This document shows, in pieces, positions 19,762-30,010 of a stretch of 64,000 nucleotides of DNA. Both the position numbers and the translations under genes were made by a program. Location of the stretch: contig NZ_FPBE01000001.1 in NCBI RefSeq assembly GCF_900116625.1, positions 186,001-250,000 of the forward strand, read 5' to 3'. The notes beneath the pieces are model-generated. The model saw only the letters and a list, made by a program, of their open reading frames with translations. It was not told the DNA's origin and searched no databases. Origin of the DNA: Idiomarina abyssalis. GTDB lineage: Bacteria > Pseudomonadota > Gammaproteobacteria > Enterobacterales > Alteromonadaceae. Within the stretch, counting starts at the first letter, position 1; every line of letters starts with the position of its first letter.

Positions 19762-22452
19762 ATGGAAGAAGTAACGCTCGATAAGCTGGCCAAAGATGTC
19801 GGTACAACAGTTGATCGTCTGGTTCAGCAGTTCGCTGAAGCGGGCATGACCAAGAAAGCGGGTGATTCTGTTAATGAAGATGAAAAACAGAAATTACTGG
19901 CTCACTTGAACCGTCAGCATGGCGGTGGCGGCAGCTCTGAACCCAGCAAAATGACTTTAAAACGTAAAACGAAAAGTACGTTAAGCGTTGGCGGCGGAAG
20001 AGATTCTAAATCCGTTCAGGTAGAAGTGCGCAAAAAACGCACTTATGTCAAACGTTCGGCGAGTGAAGAGCAGGAACGTGAAGAGCAAGAACGCTTAGCC
20101 AAAGAAAAAGAAGCAGAAGAAGCTAAACTTCGCGAAGAAGAGCAAAAACGCGAAGAAGAGAAGCAGCGCAAAGAAGCTGAAGCGAAAGCTAAAGTAGAGC
20201 GCGAAAAAGCTGAGAAAGAAAAAGCAGAGAAAGAGAAACTGCGTAAAGAAAAAGAGAAAGCACGTCAAAAAGCGGAAGCTGAGAAACGTGCAGCGATGAC
20301 ACCTGAAGAACGTGAAGCGGCAGACAAAGCGAAAGCAGAAGCCGAAAAACTGAAGCGTCAACAGGAAGAAGAAGCCCGTAAAAAAGCGGAAAAAGAAGCG
20401 GAAGCGCAAGCGGAAGAAGCTCGCAAACTAGCTGAAGAAAATGCAAAACGCTGGGAAGAAGAAGAGCAGAAACGTAAGCAGCAAGAGCAGGAAGACGTGC
20501 ACTTTACAACGTCTTCTACAGCTCAGGAAGCTGAAGACGCGCAGGACTTCGACGAAGAACGTAAAAGTCGCAAGCGCGGCAAAAAACGTCGTCGCAAAGA
20601 TGAAGAAAGTGATGAAACGCCGCGTCGCGAGAAGCGTCGTAAAGGTGCTCGTCGTGGCTCATCACTGCAACAGGGCTTTAATAAGCCAGCGCAGCCGGTC
20701 GAGCGTGATGTAAAAATTGGCGAAACCATTACTGTTGGCGAACTGGCTAACCGTATGGCAATTAAAGCCAGTGAGCTCATCAAGACCATGATGAAAATGG
20801 GCGAAATGGTTACGATTAACCAAATTCTTGACCAAGACACAGCTGCCTTAGTTGTTGAAGAGCTTGGACACAAGCCCGCGCTTGTCAAAGACAATGCGTT
20901 GGAAGAGGAAGTGCTTTCTGACCGCCATGAAGGTGGTGAAGAAGCACCTCGTGCTCCGGTCGTAACGGTTATGGGTCACGTTGACCACGGTAAAACGTCG
21001 TTACTGGATTACATTCGTAAAGCGAAAGTCGCATCCGGCGAAGCGGGTGGTATTACCCAGCATATTGGTGCATACCACGTTGAAACCGGTCACGGAATGG
21101 TAACCTTCCTTGATACTCCGGGACACGCGGCCTTTACCTCGATGCGTGCACGTGGTGCCGGCGCAACCGATGTTGTTATTTTGGTTGTTGCAGCGGACGA
21201 CGGCGTTATGCCACAGACCAAAGAAGCGGTTCAGCACGCGAAAGCAGCTGGCGTACCTCTGGTGGTCGCTGTCAACAAAATGGATAAAGAAGGCGCAGAT
21301 CCGGATCGTGTGAAAAACGAACTGTCTCAGCTGGAAGTCATTCCGGAAGACTGGGGTGGTGACGTGCAGTTTATTCCGCTGTCAGCTCACACCGGTGAAG
21401 GCATTGACGAGCTGTTAGAAGCAATTCTGTTGCAATCTGAAGTACTGGATTTACGCGCAGAAAAAACCGGCATGGCCTCAGGTATCGTGGTTGAATCACG
21501 TCTGGATCGTGGTCGTGGACCAGTAGCGACGGTTCTTGTTCAGCGCGGTTTGTTGAAGCAAGGTGATGTTGTACTGTGTGGCCTTGAGTACGGACGTATT
21601 CGTGCCATGCGCGACGAAACCGGTAAAGAAATTAAAGAGGCCGGTCCTTCAATTCCTGTAGAAATACTTGGCTTGTCTGGTGTTCCTCAGGCAGGTGACG
21701 AAGCAACGGTTGTTAAGGACGAGCGTAAAGCACGTGAAGTAGCTAACTACCGTCAGGGTAAATACCGTGATGTGAAATTAGCGAAACAGCAAAAAGCGAA
21801 ACTGGAAAACATGTTTGCGGACATGGCTGAAGGTGACGTTGCTGAACTGAACATTGTCCTGAAGTCAGACGTACAAGGCTCATTGGAAGCGATTTCTGAT
21901 GCTCTGACTAAGCTGTCGACTGATGAAGTGAAAGTGAACATCATTGGTAGCGGTGTTGGTGGTATCACTGAAACCGATATTTCTCTGGCCAGTGCATCGA
22001 ATGCGATTGTTGTTGGTTTTAACGTTCGTGCCGAAGCGGCCGCTAGAAAACTGGTTGAGCAAGAAAGTGTCGACTTGCGCTATTACAGCGTCATTTACGA
22101 CTTGATTGACGAAGTTAAAGCAGCGATGAGCGGTATGCTGCAGCCTGAGTTCAAACAACAGATCATTGGTCTGGCAGAAGTTCGCGATGTCTTCAAATCA
22201 CCTAAGATCGGTGCAATTGCCGGTTGTATGGTAACTGAAGGTATAGTCAAACGTTCAGCACCAATTCGCGTACTACGTGACAACGTTGTTATTTACGAAG
22301 GTGAGCTTGAATCACTGCGTCGCTTTAAAGATGACGTTCAGGAAGTTCGTAACGGCATGGAATGTGGTATCGGTGTTAAGAACTACAACGATGTCAAAGA
22401 AGGCGACCAAATTGAAGTCTTCGAAACAGTCCAGATAGAACGTACGCTTTAA
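19762..22452 (+). CDS. infB: Translation initiation factor IF-2
   Basis: GTPase that places fMet-tRNA on the 30S subunit and promotes subunit joining. The 896 residues comprise IF2-N domains (1-50 and about 315-370), a long Lys/Glu/Ala-rich charged linker (about 95-300), the G domain with [11 protein letters not shown] (about 405), DTPGHAAF and NKMD, then the beta-barrel and the fMet-tRNA-binding C2 domain. The start ATG is 11 bases behind GGAGG, a rather long spacing. The linker makes long antisense open frames that are not genes. Confidence 0.98.
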   Translation: MEEVTLDKLAKDVGTTVDRLVQQFAEAGMTKKAGDSVNEDEKQKLLAHLNRQHGGGGSSEPSKMTLKRKTKSTLSVGGGRDSKSVQVEVRKKRTYVKRSASEEQEREEQERLAKEKEAEEAKLREEEQKREEEKQRKEAEAKAKVEREKAEKEKAEKEKLRKEKEKARQKAEAEKRAAMTPEEREAADKAKAEAEKLKRQQEEEARKKAEKEAEAQAEEARKLAEENAKRWEEEEQKRKQQEQEDVHFTTSSTAQEAEDAQDFDEERKSRKRGKKRRRKDEESDETPRREKRRKGARRGSSLQQGFNKPAQPVERDVKIGETITVGELANRMAIKASELIKTMMKMGEMVTINQILDQDTAALVVEELGHKPALVKDNALEEEVLSDRHEGGEEAPRAPVVTVMGHVDHGKTSLLDYIRKAKVASGEAGGITQHIGAYHVETGHGMVTFLDTPGHAAFTSMRARGAGATDVVILVVAADDGVMPQTKEAVQHAKAAGVPLVVAVNKMDKEGADPDRVKNELSQLEVIPEDWGGDVQFIPLSAHTGEGIDELLEAILLQSEVLDLRAEKTGMASGIVVESRLDRGRGPVATVLVQRGLLKQGDVVLCGLEYGRIRAMRDETGKEIKEAGPSIPVEILGLSGVPQAGDEATVVKDERKAREVANYRQGKYRDVKLAKQQKAKLENMFADMAEGDVAELNIVLKSDVQGSLEAISDALTKLSTDEVKVNIIGSGVGGITETDISLASASNAIVVGFNVRAEAAARKLVEQESVDLRYYSVIYDLIDEVKAAMSGMLQPEFKQQIIGLAEVRDVFKSPKIGAIAGCMVTEGIVKRSAPIRVLRDNVVIYEGELESLRRFKDDVQEVRNGMECGIGVKNYNDVKEGDQIEVFETVQIERTL

Positions 22453-22470
22453 TCAAGGACACAGTAATTT

Positions 22471-22857
22471 ATGGCACAAGAGTTTAGCCGTACCGAAAGG
22501 GTACGGCACCAGCTACAACGAGAAATCGCTATGATCCTGCAGCGCGAGATAAAAGATCCTCGCGTTAGCATGGTCACAGTATCCGATGTGGAAGTTTCTC
22601 GCGATTTAGCTTATGCCAAGGTGTTCGTTACCTTTTTTCAAGATGACCCTGAACAAGTTAAGCAGGCGTTAAAAGTGCTGAATGAAGCATCTGGCTTTAT
22701 TCGTTCTTTGTTAGGTAAACGCATTAAGGCACGCATAGTTCCGCAACTTAAATTCCAGCACGATGCCTCGTTAAATGAAGGTATTCGCATGGGTAAGCTG
22801 GTTGCAGAAGCACGCGAGCGAGATAAAAAAAGCAGTGAAAACAGCGGAGACGATTAA
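22471..22857 (+). CDS. rbfA: Ribosome-binding factor A
   Basis: 30S maturation and cold-adaptation factor with a KH-like fold. 128 residues, with the family blocks [36 protein letters not shown] and [15 protein letters not shown]. Its stop overlaps the truB start by one base (TAATG). Confidence 0.97.
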   Translation: MAQEFSRTERVRHQLQREIAMILQREIKDPRVSMVTVSDVEVSRDLAYAKVFVTFFQDDPEQVKQALKVLNEASGFIRSLLGKRIKARIVPQLKFQHDASLNEGIRMGKLVAEARERDKKSSENSGDD

Positions 22858-23789
22858 TGTCTAAAGCTCGTCTACGCAAAGGCCGTGCAGTCACGGGCGT
22901 AGTTTTATTGAATAAACCGCAGGGCATGAGTTCAAACCATGCCCTGCAGCATGTTAAGCGCCTGTATAATGCACAAAAAGCCGGTCATACCGGAGCCCTC
23001 GATCCTTTAGCCACTGGAATTCTGCCCATCTGCCTGGGAGAAGCGACAAAGTTCTCACAGTACTTACTTGATGCCGATAAAGCGTATCGGGTTGAAGCTT
23101 TGCTAGGCGTCCGAACGACTACGAGCGACGCCGAAGGCGAAGTTGTTGAAGAAAAACCGGTTTCGGTTGATGCTAAACATATTGCCGAGGTAATTCAGGA
23201 CTTTATTGGTAAGCAAGCGCAATCACCCTCTATTTATTCAGCGTTAAAGCATGAAGGCCGGCCTCTGTATTATTACGCTCGGCGCGGTATTGAGGTTCCC
23301 AAAAAGACACGCGAAATTACAATACACTCTATAGAGTTGTTGGCTGTCGAGGGAAATAAGGTCGTTCTTCAAGTCAGTTGCAGCAAAGGTACGTACATTC
23401 GGACGCTGGTGGATGATTTGGGTCAGGCTTTGGGGTGTGGCGCACACGTTTCCAGTTTGCATCGTAATGCGGTGGCCGATATTAACGAATCGACCATGGT
23501 AACGCCTGAGCAGTTGGAAAAAGCGGCGGAGCAGGGCCAGTCTAAGCTGGATGATTTGTTGCAACCAGCTGACCTGCTGTTAGGCGAACTGCCAAAGATT
23601 ACAGTAACTCAGACACAGACCAGAGACTTTCTTCATGGGCAGCCTATTCCTTTACCGGTAAGCGATGCAAATGAAGCCGAAGAGTGGCGAGTCCTTAATG
23701 AGCAGTCTCAGTTTTTAGGCGTTGGCCGGGTGAAAAACATGGAATTATGGCCGCGTCGCGTTATTGCTCTTGAGTATGCTGATTTATAG
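22857..23789 (+). CDS. truB: tRNA pseudouridine-55 synthase
   Basis: Makes pseudouridine 55 in the T loop of tRNAs. The 310 residues have the conserved GVVLLNKPQGMSSNHAL start, the catalytic Asp in HTGALDPLATGILP (about 42-55), CSKGTYIRTLVDDLG, and a C-terminal PUA-like segment. It is coupled to rbfA by a one-base overlap; rpsO follows with its own promoter. Confidence 0.97.
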   Translation: MSKARLRKGRAVTGVVLLNKPQGMSSNHALQHVKRLYNAQKAGHTGALDPLATGILPICLGEATKFSQYLLDADKAYRVEALLGVRTTTSDAEGEVVEEKPVSVDAKHIAEVIQDFIGKQAQSPSIYSALKHEGRPLYYYARRGIEVPKKTREITIHSIELLAVEGNKVVLQVSCSKGTYIRTLVDDLGQALGCGAHVSSLHRNAVADINESTMVTPEQLEKAAEQGQSKLDDLLQPADLLLGELPKITVTQTQTRDFLHGQPIPLPVSDANEAEEWRVLNEQSQFLGVGRVKNMELWPRRVIALEYADL

Positions 23790-23818
23790 TTGTTTTTGTG
23801 TTGTTAGGTGGGTATAAT
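23790..23818 (+). promoter_or_regulatory. rpsO promoter
   Basis: TTGTTT (23790-23795) and a perfect TATAAT (23813-23818) with a 17-base spacer, directly after the truB stop. The transcript would start near 23825. Confidence 0.75.
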
Positions 23819-23830
23819 CGCCGCCTTCAT

Positions 23831-23880
23831 ATCGACGCTGAATTAGTGATTGGCGTTGATCATTTTGACAAACTTAGGAG
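23831..23880 (+). promoter_or_regulatory. rpsO leader hairpin (candidate S15 autoregulatory site)
   Basis: ATCGACGC (23831-23838) pairs with GCGTTGAT (23853-23860), including a G-U pair flanked by G-C pairs, the kind of feature S15 recognises. The ribosome binding site TAGGAG is at 23875-23880. In E. coli S15 represses rpsO translation through a leader structure; the shape here is inferred only. Confidence 0.45.
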
Positions 23881-23885
23881 TTATC

Positions 23886-24155
23886 ATGTCACTAACTGTT
23901 GAACAGAAAGCTGAAATTGTAAAAGAATTTGGTCAAGGCGAGAACGATACGGGTTCTCCTGAAGTGCAGGTTGCGCTTTTGACAAAAAACCTGGCTGAAT
24001 TACAAGACCACTTTAAATCACATAAGAAAGATCACCATTCACGTCGTGGTCTGTTACGTATGGTTAGCCGTCGTCGTAAGCTTCTTGATTACCTGAAGCG
24101 TAAAGACGAAAAACGCTATGTAGCACTTGTTGAGCGTTTAGGTATCCGTCGCTAA
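23886..24155 (+). CDS. rpsO: 30S ribosomal protein S15
   Basis: Primary 16S rRNA-binding protein of the 30S platform. From ATG 23886 it has the standard 89 residues, with conserved [37 protein letters not shown] and the ending LVERLGIRR. The start is fixed by TAGGAG at 23875-23880; the in-frame upstream extension to 23850 has no ribosome binding site and would add non-family residues. Confidence 0.98.
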   Translation: MSLTVEQKAEIVKEFGQGENDTGSPEVQVALLTKNLAELQDHFKSHKKDHHSRRGLLRMVSRRRKLLDYLKRKDEKRYVALVERLGIRR

Positions 24156-24181
24156 GACACACCAACGCATAAAGAATTTTT

Positions 24182-24207
24182 AAAAAGGGCCTTTTGGCCC
24201 TTTTTTT
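24182..24207 (+). terminator. Rho-independent terminator between rpsO and pnp
   Basis: AAAAAGGGCC (24182-24191) with GGCCCTTTTT (24196-24205) around TTTT, followed by further T. Confidence 0.88.
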
Positions 24208-24252
24208 GTATTCTTTTTAGGCTTATGGGTCTTAATTTTGTCACAATTCCCT

Positions 24253-24307
24253 TATACTATGCGACGAGATAAATAAAGAGAGAAGACGAGTATCAATCCG
24301 GATACTC
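24253..24307 (+). promoter_or_regulatory. pnp promoter (-10) and leader hairpin
   Basis: TATACT at 24253-24258 is a likely -10; the matching -35 is weak. GAGTATC (24288-24294) pairs with GATACTC (24301-24307) around six bases, 27 bases before the GTG start. In E. coli the pnp leader stem-loop is cut by RNase III and then used by PNPase for autocontrol; a similar role here is inferred. Confidence 0.45.
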
Positions 24308-24334
24308 TATATTTTGAAGGTAAAGGAAAGAAAC

Positions 24335-26485
24335 GTGAATCCAATAACTAAACAATTTCAGTACGGTCAGCATACAGTCACATTAGAAACTGGCGTAATA
24401 GCACGTCAGGCGACTGGTTCTGTACTTGCCAGCATCGATGATACAACAGTCTTAGTCACTGTTGTTGCCAAAAAAGAAGCACGTGAAGGGCAAAACTTTT
24501 TCCCGTTAACAGTCAATTACCAAGAAAAGACTTACGCAGCCGGTAAAATTCCTGGCGGTTTCTTTAAGCGTGAAGGGCGTCCTAGCGAAAACGAAACGTT
24601 AACCAGTCGCTTAATTGACCGACCAATTCGTCCATTATTTCCAGATGGCTTCATGAACGAAGTACAGGTTGTTGCTACTGTTGTTTCAGTAAACCCTCAG
24701 ATTAACCCTGATATCGTCGCTTTAATTGGCGCGTCAGCAGCTTTATCCATTTCTGGTGCTCCTTTTGCAGGCCCAATTGGCGCAGCACGTGTTGGTGTGG
24801 TTAATGATGAATACGTACTAAACCCAACCGCCGACGAGTTAGAAAACTCCAAGCTGGATCTTGTGGTTGCGGGTACGGATAAAGCCGTATTAATGGTTGA
24901 ATCAGAAGCTGAGTTGCTGTCTGAAGACCAAATGCTTGGTGCCGTTATGTACGGTCACGAAGCAATGCAGGACGTTATTAAAGCCATTACTGAATTTACT
25001 GCAGAAGCAGGCAAAGAGAAGTGGGACTGGCAGGCTCCTGCAAAAGATGAAAGCTTGCAGACCAAAGTTCGTGAATTGGCAGAGCAAGGTATTGGCGAAG
25101 CCTACCGCACTACCGACAAAGCAGAACGTAAAGGTAAGCTTGACCAAGTTAAAGAGCAGATGGTCGAGAAGCTAACTGCTGAAGATGAAAACGTCGATTT
25201 AGAAGAAGCCGGCAAAATCTTCCACGACCTGGAAAGTGACATTGTACGTAGCCGTATTATTGCTGGTGAAAAGCGTATCGATGGCCGCGACCCTGACATG
25301 GTTCGTGCTATTAGTGTCGCTACTGGTGTATTACCGCGTACTCACGGTTCATCATTGTTTACCCGTGGTGAGACTCAGGCGTTGGTAACTGCTACCTTAG
25401 GTACCGATCGTGATGCTCAGATGATTGACGAGCTGACTGGTATGAACACAAATCGCTTCATGCTGCATTATAACTTCCCTCCATACTGTGTTGGTGAAAC
25501 GGGTATGGTTGGATCGCCAAAACGTCGTGAAATTGGTCATGGTCGTTTGGCTAAACGTGGTATTCAGGCAGTTATGCCTAGCCACGATGAATTCCCTTAC
25601 ACTATTCGTGTGGTTTCAGAAATTACCGAATCAAACGGTTCAAGTTCAATGGCCTCAGTTTGTGGTTCTTCATTGGCGTTAATGGACGCTGGTGTGCCAA
25701 TTAAGTCTTCTGTAGCGGGTATCGCTATGGGCTTGGTTAAAGAAGGCGACAAGCACGTTGTTCTTTCCGATATCCTTGGTGATGAAGATCACTTAGGTGA
25801 TATGGACTTTAAAGTAGCCGGTAACACCGATGGTATTACTGCGTTGCAAATGGACATTAAAATTGATGGTATCACTCGCGACATCATGGAAAGTGCATTA
25901 GCGCAGGCTAAATCAGCTCGCTTGCACATTCTGAAAGTGATGGACGAAGCCATTGGCGGTCACCGTGAAGAGCTTTCTACTTATGCGCCTCGCTTTACCA
26001 CTATCAAAATTGATCAGGACAAGATCAAAGACGTTATCGGTAAAGGTGGAGCGGTCATTCGAGAGCTGACCGAATCAACCAATACCAACATTGAGATTGG
26101 TGATGACGGTACCATTAAAGTTGCAGCAAGCGATCAGGCAGATGCCGACGCCGCTATTGAGAAAATCAAGCAGTTAACGGCTAATGTTGAAGTAGGTAAA
26201 ATTTACCAGGGTAAAGTAGCGCGTATCGTAGACTTCGGTGCGTTTGTTACTGTGTTACCAGGGAAAGACGGCTTAGTTCATATTTCTCAAATTGCAGAAG
26301 AACGTGTTAATGACGTAAACGAATACCTGAAAGTTGGTGATGTCGTTCCGGTTAAAGTACTGGAAATTGACCGTCAGGGCCGCGTTCGTTTAAGCATGAA
26401 AGAAGCTGCTGAGAAAAAAGAAGAGCCAGCAACTGAAGCTCCTGCAGAACCAGCTAATGAAGAAGAAAACAAAAGCGAAGAATAA
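24335..26485 (+). CDS. pnp: Polyribonucleotide nucleotidyltransferase (PNPase)
   Basis: Phosphorolytic 3'-5' exoribonuclease of the RNA degradosome. From GTG 24335 it has 716 residues: first RNase PH domain (about 10-235), helical linker, second RNase PH domain with catalytic motifs ([30 protein letters not shown]), KH domain ([13 protein letters not shown]) and S1 domain ([13 protein letters not shown]), then a short Glu/Ala-rich tail. The GTG start follows AAAGGAAAG and gives the family N-terminus [15 protein letters not shown] at 24314 is in frame but has no ribosome binding site. Confidence 0.97.
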   Translation: MNPITKQFQYGQHTVTLETGVIARQATGSVLASIDDTTVLVTVVAKKEAREGQNFFPLTVNYQEKTYAAGKIPGGFFKREGRPSENETLTSRLIDRPIRPLFPDGFMNEVQVVATVVSVNPQINPDIVALIGASAALSISGAPFAGPIGAARVGVVNDEYVLNPTADELENSKLDLVVAGTDKAVLMVESEAELLSEDQMLGAVMYGHEAMQDVIKAITEFTAEAGKEKWDWQAPAKDESLQTKVRELAEQGIGEAYRTTDKAERKGKLDQVKEQMVEKLTAEDENVDLEEAGKIFHDLESDIVRSRIIAGEKRIDGRDPDMVRAISVATGVLPRTHGSSLFTRGETQALVTATLGTDRDAQMIDELTGMNTNRFMLHYNFPPYCVGETGMVGSPKRREIGHGRLAKRGIQAVMPSHDEFPYTIRVVSEITESNGSSSMASVCGSSLALMDAGVPIKSSVAGIAMGLVKEGDKHVVLSDILGDEDHLGDMDFKVAGNTDGITALQMDIKIDGITRDIMESALAQAKSARLHILKVMDEAIGGHREELSTYAPRFTTIKIDQDKIKDVIGKGGAVIRELTESTNTNIEIGDDGTIKVAASDQADADAAIEKIKQLTANVEVGKIYQGKVARIVDFGAFVTVLPGKDGLVHISQIAEERVNDVNEYLKVGDVVPVKVLEIDRQGRVRLSMKEAAEKKEEPATEAPAEPANEEENKSEE

Positions 26486-26510
26486 TCGTAAAGATTCTCT
26501 AAGCTTTGTT

Positions 26511-26537
26511 AAAAACCCCGTTTAAACGGGGTTTTTT
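26511..26537 (+). terminator. Rho-independent terminator behind pnp
   Basis: A perfect palindrome: AAAAACCCCG (26511-26520) with CGGGGTTTTT (26527-26536) plus one more T. It can act in both directions but serves pnp. Confidence 0.88.
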
Positions 26538-26548
26538 ATGTCTGTCTT

Positions 26549-26578
26549 TTGCCTGTTTGGCTTCGAGTGTGCTGTAAT
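26549..26578 (+). promoter_or_regulatory. Candidate nlpI promoter
   Basis: TTGCCT (26549-26554) and TGTAAT (26573-26578) with an 18-base spacer, just behind the pnp terminator. Confidence 0.55.
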
Positions 26579-26608
26579 AGAGCTATAGGTTTATTCAAAG
26601 GAAATATT

Positions 26609-27493
26609 ATGCAGGTGCGAACAAGTAGTGCATTCATCGGAGCTCTTTTGTTGTTAGGGGCGTTGACCGGGTGTGCGTCGCAAAATTCAGTTAATCAATT
26701 GCCGGACAATGTTGTGCTTGCAGAGCCTGAGCGCGCAGAATTTCGTTATGAAATAGAGCTTGCGCGTATTGCTCAGATGTTGGGAGAGGATTTAACCCAG
26801 GAGCAACGAGCAGAGCTATATTATCGCCGTGGTGCCCTATATGATGCTGTCGGACTAAGAACTCTGGCCAGGATGGATTTCACTCGTGCGTTGGAATATA
26901 ACCCGAGACTAGCGGATGCCTATAATTTTTTAGGTATTCAATACACACAGTTAGAAGAATTCGATTACGCGTATGAAGCTTTTGACTCTGCAATTGAGTT
27001 GGATCCCGAGCATCGTTACGCTTACTTGAATAGAGGAATAGCCGAGTACTACGATGCAAGAACCGAACTTTCTCAGGAAGACTTAGAGTATCATTTGGAG
27101 AAAGAACCGGAAGACCCTTACCGGGTTATTTGGTTATTTTTAGCGGAATATGAAAATGATCCGGAACAGGCACAGATTAGTCTGGAAGAAAATGCTGAAG
27201 AGCTTGATAAAAGCGAATGGGGTTATCAGATCACGCAGCTGTATGCGGATAAGCTTTCTAAAGAGGCTTTTTTAGAACGTATGACCCGTAATTTGGGTGA
27301 TTCTGAAAAACTGACAGAGCGTTTATGTGAAGCTTACTTTTATTTGGGGAAGTATATGCAGATAAAAGGTGATCAGCTGGAAGCTATGAATTATTTTAAA
27401 CTGGCTTTAATGACGAATGTCTATGAGTTTGTTGAACACCGTTATGCGTCGGTTGAGTTAACGCGTATTCGTCACGCATTATTAAACCGGTAA
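26609..27493 (+). CDS. nlpI: Lipoprotein NlpI
   Basis: Outer-membrane lipoprotein with TPR repeats; in E. coli it is an adaptor for the protease Prc and a scaffold for peptidoglycan hydrolases such as MepS. From ATG 26609 (AAAGGAAA upstream) it has 294 residues, the same as E. coli. The signal peptide ends in the lipobox LTGC; TPR-like repeats cover about 60-165 (LYYRRGALYDAVGLRTLARMD, AYNFLGIQYTQLEEFDYAYEAF) and again near the C-terminus. The position behind pnp is conserved. The next gene, 11 bases away, encodes a secreted zincin. Confidence 0.93.
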   Translation: MQVRTSSAFIGALLLLGALTGCASQNSVNQLPDNVVLAEPERAEFRYEIELARIAQMLGEDLTQEQRAELYYRRGALYDAVGLRTLARMDFTRALEYNPRLADAYNFLGIQYTQLEEFDYAYEAFDSAIELDPEHRYAYLNRGIAEYYDARTELSQEDLEYHLEKEPEDPYRVIWLFLAEYENDPEQAQISLEENAEELDKSEWGYQITQLYADKLSKEAFLERMTRNLGDSEKLTERLCEAYFYLGKYMQIKGDQLEAMNYFKLALMTNVYEFVEHRYASVELTRIRHALLNR

Positions 27494-27504
27494 AGAGCCA
27501 GTTA

Positions 27505-28620
27505 ATGAAAGGACGGCTGTTAGTACTTTCTGCTTTTTTGGTTATAAGTAGCTGGTCTCATCAAGTCTTTAATTCAAAGCAAACATTGAACTGGTCAGCG
27601 CATAAAGGCCATGCGAAAGCGCAATATCAATTAGCTAACCGTTATTGGCAAGACAAAAATCGCACTGCCGCTCATTACTGGTGGCAGCGCTCTGCCAAAC
27701 AAAAGTATTCTCCTGCCATCGAAAGCTTAATTCGTGCTTTCCCTAAAGCTAACGACGACTGGTTAAAGTTGGCTGTCGCTGCTGGTAACCCTACCGCTAA
27801 GCGGCAAGTTGCAATGGCTGAATTGGCAAACGACAACATTTCGATTGAGCAATGGCACCGGCGTTGGAAAAGTGCTGACGAACCTTGGTTAAAGCAAAAA
27901 TTTGCCTTACTTGAGCGTTATCAGAAAAATAGTAACTGCGATATCAGTATTAAAGTGATAGCGGCTAATCAAAGCGCAAAAAAGCGCTATCTTGATTTTT
28001 TATCGGCGGTAGAAAACTCCCCTTTTACGACCAGTAACTGGTGTGTCGGTTGGGCTCTGGACGAGGAATTATCATGCTCTATTGGTGATGAGCGAGGTAG
28101 GGCAAGTTGTCGTTCAGATAAAGGACATGACAGAACAGTGATATTGGCGGATAAGGGCATTGCGAGTGCGGACAGTCGAACATTGACATTGACCCCCGAT
28201 AGCTCAGAAAAAGTTATTCAACATGAGCTGGGGCATTGGCTGGGCTTTGCCGATGAGTATGCCATGTCGGAGTCTCTGGCCCGGAAATTTTGCAACGGCC
28301 ATTATGAGCATGAAAGCTTAAATATTATTGTTTCCGGCCACGCTCAGTACTATTCCAGCACGCAAGTTCAGGATATCTATAACAACTTACCATGGAAAAG
28401 TGAAATACCTTCATGGAAAGAAATAGCCCAGCAAGACGGGGATAAGTGGCGCCTGGGAAGCTCAGAAAGCCGCGATATAGGACTTTTTAAAGCTGACACC
28501 TGCAATGCTATTAGTGATAAACAAGCGTGGCGCCCGGTAAATGTCAGAACGGCGATGGAGCAGCACAATACCGGGCTATGGCCAGAGCTTTATTTGAAGT
28601 TATTGCGGAAATATCAATAA
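27505..28620 (+). CDS. Secreted zincin-like metallopeptidase with N-terminal Sel1-like region
   Basis: I do not recognise a named family member. The 371 residues start with a probable signal peptide or anchor (1-20), then Sel1/TPR-like repeats (about 30-100: SAHKGHAKAQYQLANRYW, AVAAGNPTAKRQVAMAE). The C-terminal domain has the zinc motif HELGHWLGFADEY at residues 240-252, HExxHxxGxxDEY, which resembles M64 (IgA peptidase-like) and related zincins. Eight or so cysteines in this domain fit a disulphide-bonded periplasmic or exported enzyme. It follows nlpI by 11 bases with a weak ribosome binding site, so it is probably co-expressed with it. The function is unknown; a cell-envelope protease is a reasonable inference. 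Confidence 0.6.
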   Translation: MKGRLLVLSAFLVISSWSHQVFNSKQTLNWSAHKGHAKAQYQLANRYWQDKNRTAAHYWWQRSAKQKYSPAIESLIRAFPKANDDWLKLAVAAGNPTAKRQVAMAELANDNISIEQWHRRWKSADEPWLKQKFALLERYQKNSNCDISIKVIAANQSAKKRYLDFLSAVENSPFTTSNWCVGWALDEELSCSIGDERGRASCRSDKGHDRTVILADKGIASADSRTLTLTPDSSEKVIQHELGHWLGFADEYAMSESLARKFCNGHYEHESLNIIVSGHAQYYSSTQVQDIYNNLPWKSEIPSWKEIAQQDGDKWRLGSSESRDIGLFKADTCNAISDKQAWRPVNVRTAMEQHNTGLWPELYLKLLRKYQ

Positions 28621-28633
28621 CTGCCGTGTAAGA

Positions 28634-29026
28634 CTATACAGAGAGTGCCACTTGAGCCAGGATAAGCACCGGGCAAAGTGTTGCCAGAAACCAGATGAGT
28701 GAACGTAATTTGTCGTAGTTGCTCAAGTACGCAATGTGGTAAAGCACTCTTAGCACAATGAAGGAAACGCTCAGAAACTCAATTCTTTCGGTTACCTGAG
28801 AAGTGGCTATAGCCGCTAGAATTGCAGCGGCAAATAACGGGAAAGCTTCATAGGCATTGTAATGACCTGCAACAGCGCGGGCACCTCGTCCAAGTAAACG
28901 CTGTTGCTGAGCCCTGGGATGTTTATTATCGTAACCATTGTCGCGATTCTGGAAATAAACCACTGGAGCCTTGGCTAGAATAGGCAAGACTCCGGCAATG
29001 AGTAAACACCACAGTAAAAGGCTCAT
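28634..29026 (-). CDS. MAPEG-family membrane protein
   Basis: 130 residues with four predicted membrane helices and the MAPEG-type segment RLLGRGARAVAGHYNAYEAFPLFAAA near 40-65, containing the conserved Arg and Asn/Glu residues. Bacterial members of the family are poorly characterised; eukaryotic ones act on glutathione and eicosanoids. The ATG at 29026 is 8 bases behind AGGAA; a TTG at 29032 is in frame but too close to it. It lies 15 bases downstream of lipA, probably in the same transcript, and is convergent with the zincin gene (13 bases between ends). Confidence 0.8.
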   Translation of the reverse strand: MSLLLWCLLIAGVLPILAKAPVVYFQNRDNGYDNKHPRAQQQRLLGRGARAVAGHYNAYEAFPLFAAAILAAIATSQVTERIEFLSVSFIVLRVLYHIAYLSNYDKLRSLIWFLATLCPVLILAQVALSV

Positions 29027-29041
29027 GGTCAAGTTTCCTGG

Positions 29042-30010
29042 TTAACGTACAGTTTCACCCGCTGCCTGCAAGTCGGCATGATAAGAAGAACGCACGAGCG
29101 GACCGCTGGCAATATGGCTGAAGCCCATTTCAACACCGGCAACGCGCAGCTCTTCAAACTCATCCGGGTGAACATAGCGGGCAACTGGAATATGGTGGCG
29201 GCTAGGCTGTAAATACTGGCCGATAGTCAACATGTCAACATCATGCGCACGGAGGTCTTTCATAACCTCCAGTATTTCTTCTTTGGTTTCGCCAAGGCCA
29301 ACCATAAGCCCTGATTTAGTGCGTATATCAGGGCGAGCCTCTTTGTATTTTTGCAGCAAATCTAAAGACCACTGATAGTTTGCGCCCGGACGAGCCGCTT
29401 TGTAAAGGCGTGGCACAGTCTCAAGGTTGTGGTTGAACACATCAGGTGCCTCGTCTTTCAAAATATCAAGCGCGACTTGCATACGGCCACGAAAGTCCGG
29501 TACAAGTACTTCAACCTGAATGTTGTTTTCGCTGTGCTTACGTATTTCACGAATACAATCGGCAAAATGCTGAGCCCCGCCATCGCGTAAATCATCACGA
29601 TCAACTGAGGTAATAACGACATACTTCACTTTCATGTCGCGAATCGTTTTGCCCAGTTTTTCAGCTTCTTCAGGGTCCGGCGGAAGAGGGCGACCATGAG
29701 CAACATCGCAGAATGGGCAACGACGCGTGCAAATATCACCCAGAATCATAAAGCTGGCCGTACCGTGGTTAAAACATTCCGGTAAATTTGGACAGGAAGC
29801 TTCCTCACAAACAGAGTGCAGGCCATGGCTGCGCATAGCCTGCTTAATTTCATCAATACGCTCAGTTGAAGAAGGGAGCTTCACCTTCAACCACGACGGC
29901 TTACGCAACATTTGGTCGCGTTCTGTGGGAATAATTTGTACTGGTATCAGTGCCATTTTATCGGCGTCACGCATTTTGACACCAGGTTCAACTCTAACTG
30001 GCTTTGACAT
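29042..30010 (-). CDS. lipA: Lipoyl synthase
   Basis: Radical-SAM enzyme that inserts two sulphurs into octanoyl groups on lipoyl domains. The 322 residues show both iron-sulphur sites: the N-terminal auxiliary cluster ([12 protein letters not shown], about 72-83) and the radical-SAM motif CTRRCPFC (about 98-105), plus the C-terminal RSSYHA Ser ligand. Length is as in E. coli (321). It overlaps the end of lipB by 17 bases; the pair makes the lipoate cofactor. Confidence 0.98.
   Translation of the reverse strand: MSKPVRVEPGVKMRDADKMALIPVQIIPTERDQMLRKPSWLKVKLPSSTERIDEIKQAMRSHGLHSVCEEASCPNLPECFNHGTASFMILGDICTRRCPFCDVAHGRPLPPDPEEAEKLGKTIRDMKVKYVVITSVDRDDLRDGGAQHFADCIREIRKHSENNIQVEVLVPDFRGRMQVALDILKDEAPDVFNHNLETVPRLYKAARPGANYQWSLDLLQKYKEARPDIRTKSGLMVGLGETKEEILEVMKDLRAHDVDMLTIGQYLQPSRHHIPVARYVHPDEFEELRVAGVEMGFSHIASGPLVRSSYHADLQAAGETVR

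Noticed and set aside
20095-20894. Several overlapping minus-strand open frames rich in Phe, Leu and Arg
   Set aside because: Antisense shadow of the Lys/Glu-rich linker of infB; no start signals and no family resemblance.
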